Origin: Alisma plantago-aquatica
Taxonomy: Eukaryota; Streptophyta; Magnoliopsida; Alismatales; Alismataceae
Direction: 5' to 3'
Assembly (NCBI GenBank): GCA_963693085.1
Contig: OY856409.1
Location: 665,103,591 to 665,167,590 of the forward strand
Length of the DNA: 64,000 bases
Within the stretch, counting starts at the first letter, position 1; each line of letters starts with the position of its first letter. Made by a program: the position numbers and the translations under genes. This document shows positions 47,196 to 59,359 of this stretch, piece by piece. Under the pieces are notes generated by a model that was not told the DNA's origin, did no database searches, and saw only the letters and a list, made by a program, of their open reading frames with translations.

Positions 47196-49084
47196 CTTCC
47201 TCTCTTTTCTCAGCCCTAGACCATGGTTCTTCCATTATGGTCATTTTGGGGAGTGAAACACCTCATATCAAGGGTCATAGACCAGGTCTTGACAAGGTAG
47301 ACCCAAATGTGAAGAGGATTTTTCCTCTCTTTCTTTCATTATCTTTTGGTTCAACCAAGAGCTTATTTGCTTCCTTCCTTTGGCTAGCTTTAACCTTGGT
47401 GTCTTCTCCTTCTTGAGGTTCTCTTATGGCCAAGTTTGGAGATTTTGGTGAAGCTTCTTCAACATTTGGATCATGTGCTTGGAGCTCTTGATCTTAGAGT
47501 TTGAAGCTCTTGGTCTTGATCATCTTAAGGTAGGTTATATAACACTAAACCTACTCTATTATTGTACTTCTTTATACGTGTTATTGCTGACTTCTCTCTC
47601 TAAAATGCTTCTTCTTCATGCTAGTACATAATGGTAAACCCTAGAGTTTGTTTGGTATAGTTATCTTTCTTGGTTTGAAAAAAATCTAATACCCTAATCT
47701 TTTTATACCTGATTTAGTAGATAATGTGTTATGCAAATGTTTCTCTATCTTGCTCTTTATCTTGCTCTCATGCATGGTGTTTGTGGACCTAGAGGTTGGA
47801 GGGATGTTAGGTTTCATTTTGGTTATCTTGAGCATGGTTTTCTCTTCCTTGGATAAGGTTCTTCCTTGGTAGTTTCTTGACCTATGACTTAAGGTCTTGG
47901 TGACTATTTGTATGTGGCCTTTTCTTCATGATAACTATAGTTTCACCATTGGTTTCAGTTCTATTTTGGCGACCTAGAAGTCAACTCTGGGTGTGGTCAT
48001 GACACTTTCCTCTAAATGGTCACGACCTAGATATCCCTTGGTTGAGATACTCCTTTACGGTTGAGTTTGACCTAGTGATGATAGGTTTAGACACTTGGTG
48101 TGTGGTGTCTTAGTTAGCCTTGGTGTTGGGGCTTTATTCCTGCCTTGCTTGGGTTGAGATACACTCTAGTGTGTTGGGTCATGACCATGAGGGTCTTAGG
48201 ATGCGACATACGTTGGTGGTCGAGACAGTTTGGTCGAGATGGAGCCCTAACCCTAGTGTCGTGGGCGTGACATGGTCTAAGCGATTGGTCGCGACATGTT
48301 GTGGTTGAGACACTTGAGTGTTGTGATTGAGAAATAGACAATAGAGGGAGGTCACAACCTATGTGGTTAAGTGGTCAATACCGGGTGATGGTAGGTGATT
48401 GTGAAGCACATATGAACACCTAATGATATTCATGCATGAACAATACATAACCTTGTATTATGTTGTTTGGAATCTTATCTAATCTGCTCTAATGATGTCT
48501 CCTAATTTTTATATACTCTAAGATGATGGAGAGTGATAATTCTAGGGTGGTTTGTGGACCCTAATCTTGTAAACCCTAAATTAGTTAAGAGGAGATCCTA
48601 ACCCTAATAATTAACATTAGTTTTGTCTCTCTATCATGAAAAGGGTTCTGATGTTATGTGATTATCTCTCTCTTGCTTATCAACTTCTAACCATGTAGGT
48701 ATTATGAGCTTGATAATCATAGCTAGTGTAGGATATGGTGATTATGATATGACATAGGTTGAATATTCCCTTGTGAGGCATGTTGAGGCACTTGTGATAT
48801 AGAAATAATGTGACTGGGTCTTATGACCTGGTAGTGACTTGATGCCTAATATGAGATGGCTTTTCCCAATGATAAGTTGAGGGACTGGTATCCCATGATG
48901 AGTGTCCCTATTGATGATGGTGTGACTTGTAATAATACATGCATCTTTTGGAGATAGTGTGACAAGATCACACCCTATGCATTTTATATCTTCTGGATTT
49001 GTGTTATGCCCTTATTTTTGTAGAACTTGTTTTGGCTTTGTACATTATAACGTGATTGATGCTAAAACTTAATTGATATAACTA

Positions 49085-49255
49085 AGAGACGACCATGTGT
49101 GATACGATCTCATTGTGATATATGGAACGACCATGTGTGACCCAGTTTCCTTATTAGATATGGATGGCCATGCGTGTGCCACTCCTTCTTTTTAGGATGG
49201 CCATGCGTGAGCCGATTCCCTTATGATGTATGAATGGCCATGCGTGAGCCGATTC
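49085..49255. repeat. GGCCATGCGTGAGCC repeats in the solo LTR
   Basis: Four to five units; the clearest read GGCCATGCGTGAGCCGATTC at about 49197 and 49234. The same motif array sits at the equivalent place in both chromovirus LTRs. Confidence 0.75.
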
Positions 49256-50145
49256 ATATGTTGACTATATTTCATTTGTACAAGTTGACTAATATGTCAC
49301 TATAATGTCACTCTTGTACTATCTGGGAGGTGTTAGAAAGGTCATGGAATCTGACTCTTCCATTGACCATAAGGTCTTAGTAGTTATACCTTCATATTTG
49401 ATGAGACTTTGCTTAGTTTTGCATAGTTCGTTTGGTAGAGAATATACATGTTCTTCGTATACCTTCTTAGATTATTGATAGTTCTATTGTTTAGTAATAA
49501 GTGCCCATTAGTGTTTAATTTGCTTAATTCAATGGATACATATCATTAACTAAACTTGTTCATCTAGCTTAGTCCTGTATTTTCCTATTGTAGTTATTTG
49601 TGATAATAATAGTGTTGGTGGAGAGTTATATCTCCTACTGAGATTTGGAATCTCACCCTGTGGGTTTCCACATCCCTTTAAGTGAACTTGCATGAGGAGT
49701 TAGAGATTATGCAGTAGAGGCAGAGCAGTAGCTGAGAAGGTTGGGGATGCTTCTTGTGGTATTTTGTGGTTAGAGTCCTAGAGTCATCCCTGTACACTCA
49801 GGTCTTGGGAGGAGTTATGTAGGTTCCTTGATGGTGTTGTCGATATGAGTTTTTGGTTCATGCACCTTGTTGTATATAGTTGGTTGTGTACATGTTTATG
49901 TAAAAGAACAAATATCACATGTGATAGGTAGCCTCTTATGGACATGTTGTAAATAACGATGACTCATGATATATATTTTAGATGGCAAGTTTTTGGACCT
50001 CTATGTAATACGTTTCTTGATGTTGGTTCTTGTTGCAATTAGTTTTAATTTTTAGTGTCTTTCGGTAAATCCGCCCATTGAGTGTTAATTTCGTGTTTGG
50101 TTTTTATGAAATCTTGCCTTGTGTGACAAAGAGTGTCACAAGTAT

Positions 50146-51738
<1,593 letters not shown>

Positions 51739-51741
<3 letters not shown>

Positions 51742-53717
51742 TACTATAAAAAGAGTGAATACTTCAAAAAAATTACAATACTACCATTTTCAGCCTCTCA
51801 TAAAGTCCTCCACCAATCATAACACTCCATTTTTAAAATACTAATCCCTCATAGTTTCTCTCTCTTCTAAAGGTTTTTCACATGTTTTTTATTAAAAAGG
51901 AAAAAACGTATGGCTTTTGTAGAGTTTGCACGATCCATCCAGTTGTGCACGATATACTCCAACAACCCACGATCTCATCCAACTACGCACGACAAAGTCT
52001 AACTTCTGACATATATCTTAACTCAATTACAAATACCCGAGAATTCAGTTTTGTGATTGGTTCCACAAAGAAGCCACGTAGTTAATGTGGTCTAACAAAC
52101 TCCCACTAATTGTGGTTTTGAGAATACCCTCCAACTTCCTATATCATTAACAAAATGCTCATTTAAATATAAATAAATACCGAGAAACGCTCTTCGTCTC
52201 TCTATATGGTCATTAATTCTCGGTGGATATTGTTGTCTTTATGAATTCACCTTTTTGTTTTCTATCACTCATCTTTACTTCTACAAACTATCCCACTCCG
52301 TTAACCCCATCAAACACTCATCCAGTTCCTTTTTACCTCACCATATTGCTTATGTCTTTCATTCAGAACTTTAGAAGGAAGATGTAATACATAAGGAGCC
52401 ATCAAGAAGATCAACAAGTGCTCAGAATTTTAGTAGGAAGATGTAATACGTAAGAAGCCATCAAGAAGATCAAAAAGTACTCGGAGACACCTTCTTTCAG
52501 TGCTGGAGAGAGAATTAGTCTCACAGCCTGCCGCCATAATCAATCTGTCTTTTGTCATTGTCATGAAGCTCTACGTTATGGAAGAGATTATACTTCACTT
52601 TAGAAGAGTCAATGGTTTCTCCCTAAAAAGGCATGAAGATCGTGCTTCATCACGCTGTTAAAAATCAAAATGCTTATGTATACGTTAATTACTCTTCATA
52701 TTTTCCATTTAATTTCTATTGTCCTTTTTGTAATTCATTGTGTTTCTTTGTGTGTCTGTTTAGTAAGAAATTTTGTTCATTTCTTTACCAACTTACTAAC
52801 TTCCCTTTTTTCCTTTTTAATTGTAGATCACGAATGTGCAAACATGTGGCTGGCATTAGTATCCATAATAGTCTTTTCGTGTAAAAATTCTATGATGGAA
52901 TTAGTGCACAATAGAGGTAGCACCAAAACCATTTCTTAAGGTTCATAGTGCATCATTTTATAATGTTATTTTTGGAAAAGTGGCTCACATTCCATGTGGG
53001 AGTGATGAGAACATTATATTTTCTACTTGCAATCATATGCAACCTCCTACAAAAGGTGGGTTTCTCACTTTCTTGTAACAACAAGGGGCGATATACAAAC
53101 TGGAGTGAACACGCTTGTAGGAGCGCGATGGTTGCAAACTATTAGTTTGAACATACCTACATGAAGATTACAATGTGGTATTTTATCTTAGTATATTATT
53201 TACATATTGTGAACAAAATAATTGACAAATAATATGGTAGATGAAAGTTAATGTTCCAACTTGCCAAGAGTTTATGTAGGCCAAGTTACCATGAGTTTAT
53301 TTTTGAATGTAAGATACATTTTACATTTCTAATTTTTTATGAGAGATGTATTCATATGTTCATTGACAAGGAATTTGATAACACAGCAAATGAAACATTA
53401 TAATGAAAGACTTTATCTTGTTTAATGGGTAGAAGTCGACATAAAGTCTATTGAGCATCCATGTTGATGCAAAAAATAGTATGTATCTTCTTCTCTTTCT
53501 TTCTTAATAGCGTGTGTAGGTCAAATACTTTTATAGTTGTAATATTACATACACATAATAATATAGTTTATGACTATTGTAAAATTATGAAAAAACATAA
53601 GTCCTTTTTAATACAACAATCTACTTCATTTTTTAATAAATATCATTAATCACCACAAATATCTCTATTTAGAAAACTATATATATTTATTTTATTAACC
53701 ACTCTAAGAAGATGAAA
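51739..53717. other. Gene-poor segment with a short tandem duplication
   Basis: Several 60-90 codon frames (51882-52085, 52633-52884, 52948-53145) show no recognisable domain. Splice-like signals can be picked out but no consistent gene model emerged. A 59-base tandem duplication lies at 52364-52481. Confidence 0.4.
52364..52481. repeat. 59-base tandem duplication
   Basis: Two adjacent copies starting CAGAACTTTAGAAGGAAG and CAGAATTTTAGTAGGAAG, each containing AGCCATCAAGAAGATCAA; about seven differences. Confidence 0.88.
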
Positions 53718-53816
53718 CATAGAAGCAGTGATGGAAGAATGGGGGGGGGGCGACTGGGGCCATGCCCCCCCCCCAAATCTAAGATATTTTTCTAATTACA
53801 TATACTAAATTATTTG

Positions 53817-54061
53817 TAACTTATTTATTGCCCACCTATCAGACGTTTTTTTTGGAAGTAAAACTTCCATAAAAGTTAAGAGTCATTTTTTTTTAAACAA
53901 ATATTCCGTAAAAGTAAAGACTCTTCGTTTACTCGGTCGTAACTTATTTATTGCCCACCTATCGGACTTTTTTCGGAAGTAAAACTTCCGTAAAAGTTAA
54001 GAGTCATTTTTTTTGGAAATAAAACTTCTGTAAAAGTTAAGACTCTTCGTTTACTCGGTCG
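53817..54061. repeat. 123-base tandem duplication inside the hAT element
   Basis: Units 53817-53939 and 53940-54061 both begin TAACTTATTTATTGCCCACC and end with TTTACTCGGTCGT. Within each unit GGAAGTAAAACTTCC is a short palindrome. Confidence 0.92.
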
Positions 54062-54269
54062 TGCAATCAACGACTCCAAAAAAATGGCATCGTTAATCCA
54101 AAGACGACTGTAACTAATATTTTCGTCAGTTGTTTATTATATTCCGTGGATATGTATTTAACAGCCTTGCTAATCAAAAAACCAAGTGTCGTTTCTGCAA
54201 AACTGGAGTCAGTGCATATATCAGCAACCATGGCGCAAGTCAAAGCCGCCACCGCTGAACAATTGTTGT

Positions 54270-54337
54270 CTCCTTCCCGATCGTTCTCTTGAGACAAAGC
54301 TGCCTCCTTCCCGATCATTCTCTTGAGACAAAGCTAC
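54270..54337. repeat. 34-base tandem duplication inside the hAT element
   Basis: CTCCTTCCCGATC(G/A)TTCTC followed by TTGAGACAAAGCT occurs twice in succession, framed by two copies of CAATTGTTGTCTCCTT. Confidence 0.88.
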
Positions 54338-54850
54338 CGCCGCTGCACAATTGTTGTCTCCTTTCTGATCGCCGCAAACTGATTGTTGACGACGCACACA
54401 CCAGAAAATTTTTTATAAGAAAATTTTTACTGGGAAGGTTCGGACGGGAGTTCTATTTTTGTTCTGGTGAGAATCATAAAGCACAACTCAAATAATCCAT
54501 TGTACCCAGACAATTACTTTTTTATATTGTTTTACGTAGAACAAGTTAGATAATCTATTATAGTTGATTAAGTGATTTTTTCGATTGTTTTTGTTCTTTG
54601 TTAATTGCCCCCCCCCCAATGTTTGATTTCTGGTTCCGTCCCTGCATAGAAGTGTCATGGTAAAAATTTTGATGATTCACCAAAATTTCTCAAACTATCA
54701 GCCATACAAAATCTACTTCCAAACAAGCAATATATGTATGGTGTTATCTTCTCATAGCAGATCATATTTGTACTAACAAGATACTACTAAAATTTTTTTC
54801 TTTCGATTGATCCACATGCATATGCACAAGTTTTTTTACTATCTCACAAT

Positions 54851-55270
54851 CACTAGTACAGAACCGACCTTTAGTGTCGGTTATTTAAGGCCTGTGGCGT
54901 TGGTTTCAAAGTGACACCCAAGTGGGCGCAGCTAAAAGTCAAAACTTTCAGCGTCGGTTTTAACACCGACACCATAACCCTTCCCGCCACCAAAAACATG
55001 CCAACAAGGGTACTATAGGCATCAGTTATTTAATAAAACCAACACTATATCTAGGTCAAATACGTTAGTGTTTCATAAAAAACCAACACTATATAACCCT
55101 TCCCACCACCAATAAAATGCACCAGTAGGGACACCATCGACGTCAATTTTTATATATAACTGACACGCATAGCCACATAGACGTCGATTTTTTGCTAATA
55201 ACCGACGTTGTATGTCTTTTTTGTCAGTTTTATACTAATAACCGATGCCTATTTTATGATTTTTTTCTTA
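54851..55270. repeat. Left subterminal repeat region of the CACTA element
   Basis: At least ten copies, in both orientations, of a core resembling ACCGAC(G/A)(C/T) or (T/C)GTCGGTT, for example at 54872, 54883, 54952, 54966, 55172 and 55200. In En/Spm the equivalent repeats bind TNPA. Confidence 0.85.
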
Positions 55271-55681
55271 TCAGTTTGCAGGCCTGCTATATGGCTGGTC
55301 AGTAGGATGTAGAACCTGCAATTCAGTTCTGAACTGTAGGTTTACATCATCCATTGATATCAGCCAACAACATGTCACAAACCTACAAAATTAACAAGAT
55401 GGACAACAATTTATGATCAAACACATATATAAGTACACTTAATTCATATTATTTTTCATCACACAGATGTAGAAACCAATAATTCCATTTCAAATTTCCT
55501 CGATTTTCACACACATTTAGCAACCTACAGTTCCATTCATTTCATCTCTTTTCACATTCAGACACATGTAGAAATATTCATGTATTGATCATCTTCACAT
55601 TCACACATATGATAATTAAGAAAAATTCATTCACATTCACACAAAAATAATTATGAGAACAAAGTTTAAAAATATCATTCT

Positions 55682-56660
55682 TTATTCATCATCGTCATTA
55701 TCGCCATCAATATCCCAATCATATTTAAAAATTCCCACTACTTGTAGGGCTTTTTCCCATTCTTCTCTTACATCATCTAATTCTTCCCTTGTATAGGGAG
55801 TATGTACATCTAATAACTTTCCACCTGTAGTCAAGTCAGTTTTAAATACCTGCAAAGAGAATGACGTATATATATAATTAATAATATATAATAAGATTGA
55901 TATATTTCATATTATCTAATGAGACTATATATAATACCTTATGTATGATATCGATTTCCATTGCGGCATGTTTGATGATTAGGTCCATAAATCACATCAC
56001 ATTGTATGCACATGCCCATCCATTGTTTTGTGTAGCACACTATAAATTGAAACATACAAAATATTCAAAAATACAAATAAGCACAGTTCACATAAATAAT
56101 ATATACATTGGAGCGGGAAATTACTTTCACATTCTCCCAAATTAGTAACTGGTTCTTTTTCTTGGGGACCTTTCCTCCAGCTCTTTTGAACTCATGTAAA
56201 GCCCTAGATGTTAATGTAACACATTAAATTGCATAATTAAATAGTAATGTAATAACATATGTTAACGAATATAAAAATATGAAATATTTCTCATGGGAGT
56301 AATGGCTTTTTTATTGTGTGTCCATATAATGAATTCAATTCATTCCCCACATGATCTAGATAATAGATAGTGAACATCTTGGGAATAATAACTAGTAACT
56401 CCCAATGCTTACCACTACAGGTAAGAAAGTTAAAAATTAATAACTCAAAATCCACAATAAAAATGTAATTTTCTTAAGTCCAAATTATAAGCAAACTAAA
56501 CTTACTCGATATTGAATGGAGCTATTATCACCGTCTTATTTTTTTACCAAAATATTTAAAAGCAGCACAGTAGTATGAAGTAGCTGAAGAAGGGTCTTTA
56601 TCTACAAGACTAATCAAATATGGAACCAAAAATCCCACATGGGAAAATAAAAAATCTGTA
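55682..56660 (-). pseudogene. Ulp1/SENP-type (C48) cysteine protease domain
   Basis: C-terminal part of the preceding gene. In minus-strand order: VGFLVPYLISLVDKD, then TVIIAPFNI at the end of an exon, intron 56415-56505 (GT-AG), then DGKHWELLVIIPKMF and TIYYLDHVGNEL, ALHEFKRAGGKVPKKK, QNNGWACAYNVM followed by TGA, FMDLIIKHAAMEID, and a last exon TPYTREELDDVREEWEKAL ending in an acidic tail. The C48 triad is visible: His in GKHW, Asp in YLDHVGN, Cys in GWAC, with the oxyanion Gln six residues before Cys. The TGA directly after the Cys block replaces an Arg codon of relatives (VMRFM). An A-run frameshift lies near 56535. Known: Ulp1-like domains process SUMO and occur in several plant CACTA and Mutator families. 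Confidence 0.8.
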
Positions 56661-58679
56661 CATATCGTGTGTAAGTGGTTGTAAAACATGTATTACATAT
56701 GCATTAATATATAAGAAACTAGATCACCATATATAAAACAAGGTATATGGATGTATAAACAAGATCTCACCATATCCATAGCTTTATCATAGATGTATTC
56801 AGCCAATCATAACAAAATAACTCCAAAATATCTTATATAAATATCTTGTTATCGTATGATTGACCTACAATATCCTCCAGAATAGAAATATTTATAGGGC
56901 AATTTGGATCATGTTCGCCTATCCATATTTCCATACCCCTACAATTAGGATCTAACGAGGTGTGTAGGTCCCTTGGAAGCCAACTTGGTACTTCAGGAGG
57001 TGGAGGTAGAGGCCGAAATGTAGCAAGTGTCTTCCTTTTGACCTGTATATATAATTTCAAATCAATTGACTCATATATACACACTAACAAATTAACGTAA
57101 TGTAAATTTACCATACAATATTAGTATAGACGACATCCACTTTGTGCCACATTATCACTCCACCTTCTGCCTCACCAAGAGTTTCAGAATCTTGGTTGGC
57201 ATATGGCAATGGAAGATCCCTCCAATCGGGGAGTATATGTATCGGGCTCACACGAACCACACCAGCTGGTACTGGAGTCCCATGAAACATGTCCCCTATA
57301 AGGGTTGGGTAAGTATGTGCCTTTGCAACGATATATTCTTAACTTTTTAGATGGCATGGCTTCAACCCCTACAAATTTACGTAAAGAATGTTATATACAT
57401 ATATACATAAACATATCATCTTGAAAAGACTAGCTACTATATATGTCATAAAAATACTTACAACGGACGTGATAGGTGGTGGGTCTACAGGATTACTCCC
57501 AACCACCTCTACAGTAGGAGAAGAGTGGCATGCCACAGGTACTGTCTGAGTGGCAGGCTGAGATGCTTGCCACTTGCTAATTACTTCATTGAGTCTCTTA
57601 TCAAGTGTTTCCTCGACTCTCCTATCAAATGTTTCCTCGACTCTCCTATTAATTAACTCATCTACCTATACATAAACAAAAGAAATGCTAGGTTTTGATT
57701 ATTGAATTCCCTTTTCCAATAACATTCTAAAAAAAGAACATGTTACTTCAACATTTGATAGTCCCACTTTTGGGACATATTTGCGCTGTGATGGCCCAAA
57801 GAATACTTTTATGCCCATACCAGCGCCTGCACCCCTAACATATCCAGGATGCTCTGGGTTACCAAGAGCAACTATCAATTTATCCCTTGTACCCTTAGGG
57901 ATGAACTTGCCTTCCTTCCTCTGCTCGTGAAGCTCCTGCTAATTGCCATCAACATAAATTGGTAAGTAAACATAACAATAATCAATATTGATTGCTCTAA
58001 GAGTTGAATTTTACCATTTTTGCAGCCGCCTCAGTAGTTGCGGGCTTCGTTATATCTCCCTTCTTGTTTTGCCTCCCAGCTATCCACATAGCATGGTGAG
58101 GCAGAGGTGCGGGACCAATAGTAGAGGACTTTGCAGTCTCCTGAGTAGCAACAGACTAAGCAGTAGACTCAGCCTGTAGTCTTTGGTGAACGCCTGCATA
58201 GCCTCTTGGACCCATTGTGTGGTCATGCACATTCAGTGCATGCCTTGCTCTTTGAGCATTGCTGATAGCCTTGTTAGTAAGAACATTGATTTGGTTAGTA
58301 ACACTAAAGGTTAATCTTGAATAGGTGAATACATAAGAACGCATATTAATTAAATTGGGAGTGGTGCTTAATACCTTGAATTCATCCTTTTTTTCTTTGG
58401 GTAACAAACTCCTCCCAGTCTTTGGGGTCTAGGTAGTTCCATTGCTCAGTGGCTGCCTTCTTCCTAAATTTATTTTTTTAAAAAGAATACAAATAATAAT
58501 TATTAGTGTAGAGTTAGTCAAAAAGTGATCAATGTCTAGAATTGGAAATCAATCAAGAACCTCTTCTCAACATCGCATATGTAATTTCGGGTTAGATTTA
58601 TCCTATAGATCCTTAGGACCCTCCCAAAGCATTGCATCACACATTTATGATGCAACTTTTCATCCAGATCAAATATACT

Positions 58680-58760
58680 CTGCAAAATAGAATTGCTATT
58701 AACTAGTATCCTAAAAATTAGTAATCTACAAAAATAGAATTGCAAATAATAATAACTCAC
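58680..58760 (-). other. Second intron of the TNPA-like gene
   Basis: On the minus strand GTGAGTTATT opens and CTATTTTGCAG closes an 81-base interval. Removal joins the FVWKELC part to SIFDLDEKLHHKCVM in the order expected for Transposase_24-type proteins. Confidence 0.7.
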
Positions 58761-59041
58761 GCATAGTTCCTTCCATACGAAGTCTTTCTCCCCCTTAGGA
58801 ACTTTATGCCAAGATTCAAAATTAGGACTACAATGGCTACAAGTAAGAACCCCAAGATATGAAATAAACGAGTTGTGATTCACTCCAACTGGATTTCCTA
58901 CATGATCAAAATCTACAGCCAGTCTGGGTCCATTGCCCCATTGTTGTAGTAACTTGTTCATCATAGTGATGTCCCTCACTTTTTCAATTTTTTTTGTTGC
59001 TCATCAAGTGCCCCAAGTTCTTCAGGGGGTACATCATCAAC

Positions 59042-59128
59042 CTGAAATTTGACAAAATAAACACACTTACATGATATAACTGTAAATGGACATATGATAG
59101 AAATATAGGATATATTTTTAAAACTTAC
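59042..59128 (-). other. First intron of the TNPA-like gene
   Basis: On the minus strand GTAAGTTTT opens and AAATTTCAG closes an 87-base AT-rich interval. Removal joins PPHN to VDDVPPEEL in frame. Confidence 0.75.
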
Positions 59129-59359
59129 ATTGTGAGGTGGCACATTGATATCCTCACCCTCACTATAATCATCATCACGGTCATCATGCTCATGATCAAC
59201 CATCTGAAAGTGTCATTCAAAAATCAAACATTAGCATTTGGCATAACTAGAAGATAATAAAACATTGTAAAATTCACATTCAGAAAAATAAAACACTTAA
59301 AAAAATATAAACATGCATGCATCTAATATTACGATCTTTTAACATGAATAACGGTTTTG

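Larger units (their letters stand above)
46178..50145 (+). mobile_element. Solo LTR related to the Tekay-like chromovirus
   Basis: The LTR spans 46183-50140 (3958 bases). Its start (TATAAGGACCCTGATCTGAG) and end (GTGTCACA) line up with LTR ends of the element at 21606-34925, and the internal landmarks appear in the same order: GGGTTATAT-type and TATATAA box at 46935, GGTCGAGAC-type field, GCCATGCGTGAGCC repeats at 49085-49255, CTCACCCTGTGGGTTTCCAC near 49653. Flanking pentamers agtac (46178-46182) and agtat (50141-50145) are a target duplication with one transition. No PBS or interior follows. Solo LTRs arise by recombination between the two LTRs of one element. The divergence from the chromovirus LTRs is large, so it is a cousin family, not the same one. 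Confidence 0.87.
53718..54652. mobile_element. Non-autonomous hAT element with 8-base target duplication
   Basis: Seen: element 53726-54644 (919 bases) flanked on both sides by catagaag (53718-53725, 54645-54652). Its ends form an imperfect terminal inverted repeat: CAGTGATGGAA on the left and, on the complement of the right end, CAGGGACGGAACC, each followed within 25 bases by a G run. Known: an 8-base duplication with CAG(T/G)G-type ends is diagnostic for hAT transposons. No transposase frame is present; the 83-codon minus frame at 54067-54318 has no zinc-finger or dimerisation motif. It must be mobilised in trans. Internal tandem duplications (123 and 34 bases) make up much of its length. 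Confidence 0.9.
55682..59203 (-). pseudogene. TNPA-like / Ulp1 protease fusion gene of the CACTA element
   Basis: Start ATG at 59203 (MVDHEHDDRDDDY), stop at 55682-55684. Exon 1 59203-59129; intron 59042-59128 (GT-AG). Exon 2 (to 58761) reads KLLQQWGNGPRLAVDFDH, NSFISYLGVLTCSH, ESWHKVPKGEKDFVW, the Transposase_24-type pattern of TNPA-like proteins; intron 58680-58760 (GT-AG). Later exons: GPRGYAGVHQRLQ and AGRQNKKGDITKP (58250-58020), KFIPKGTRDKL with PEHPGYVRGAGAG (57945-57720), a charged probable coiled coil VDELINRRVEETFDRRVEET (57663-57470), then GDMFHGTPVPAGVVRVSP and DLPLPYANQD (57330-57114), then the Ulp1 region (56660-55682). Breaks: a one-base loss in an A run near 58980, an in-frame stop near 58160, and others. 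TNPA-like proteins bind subterminal repeats. That the two parts are one transcript is inferred from strand, order and lack of intervening start signals. Confidence 0.82.
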
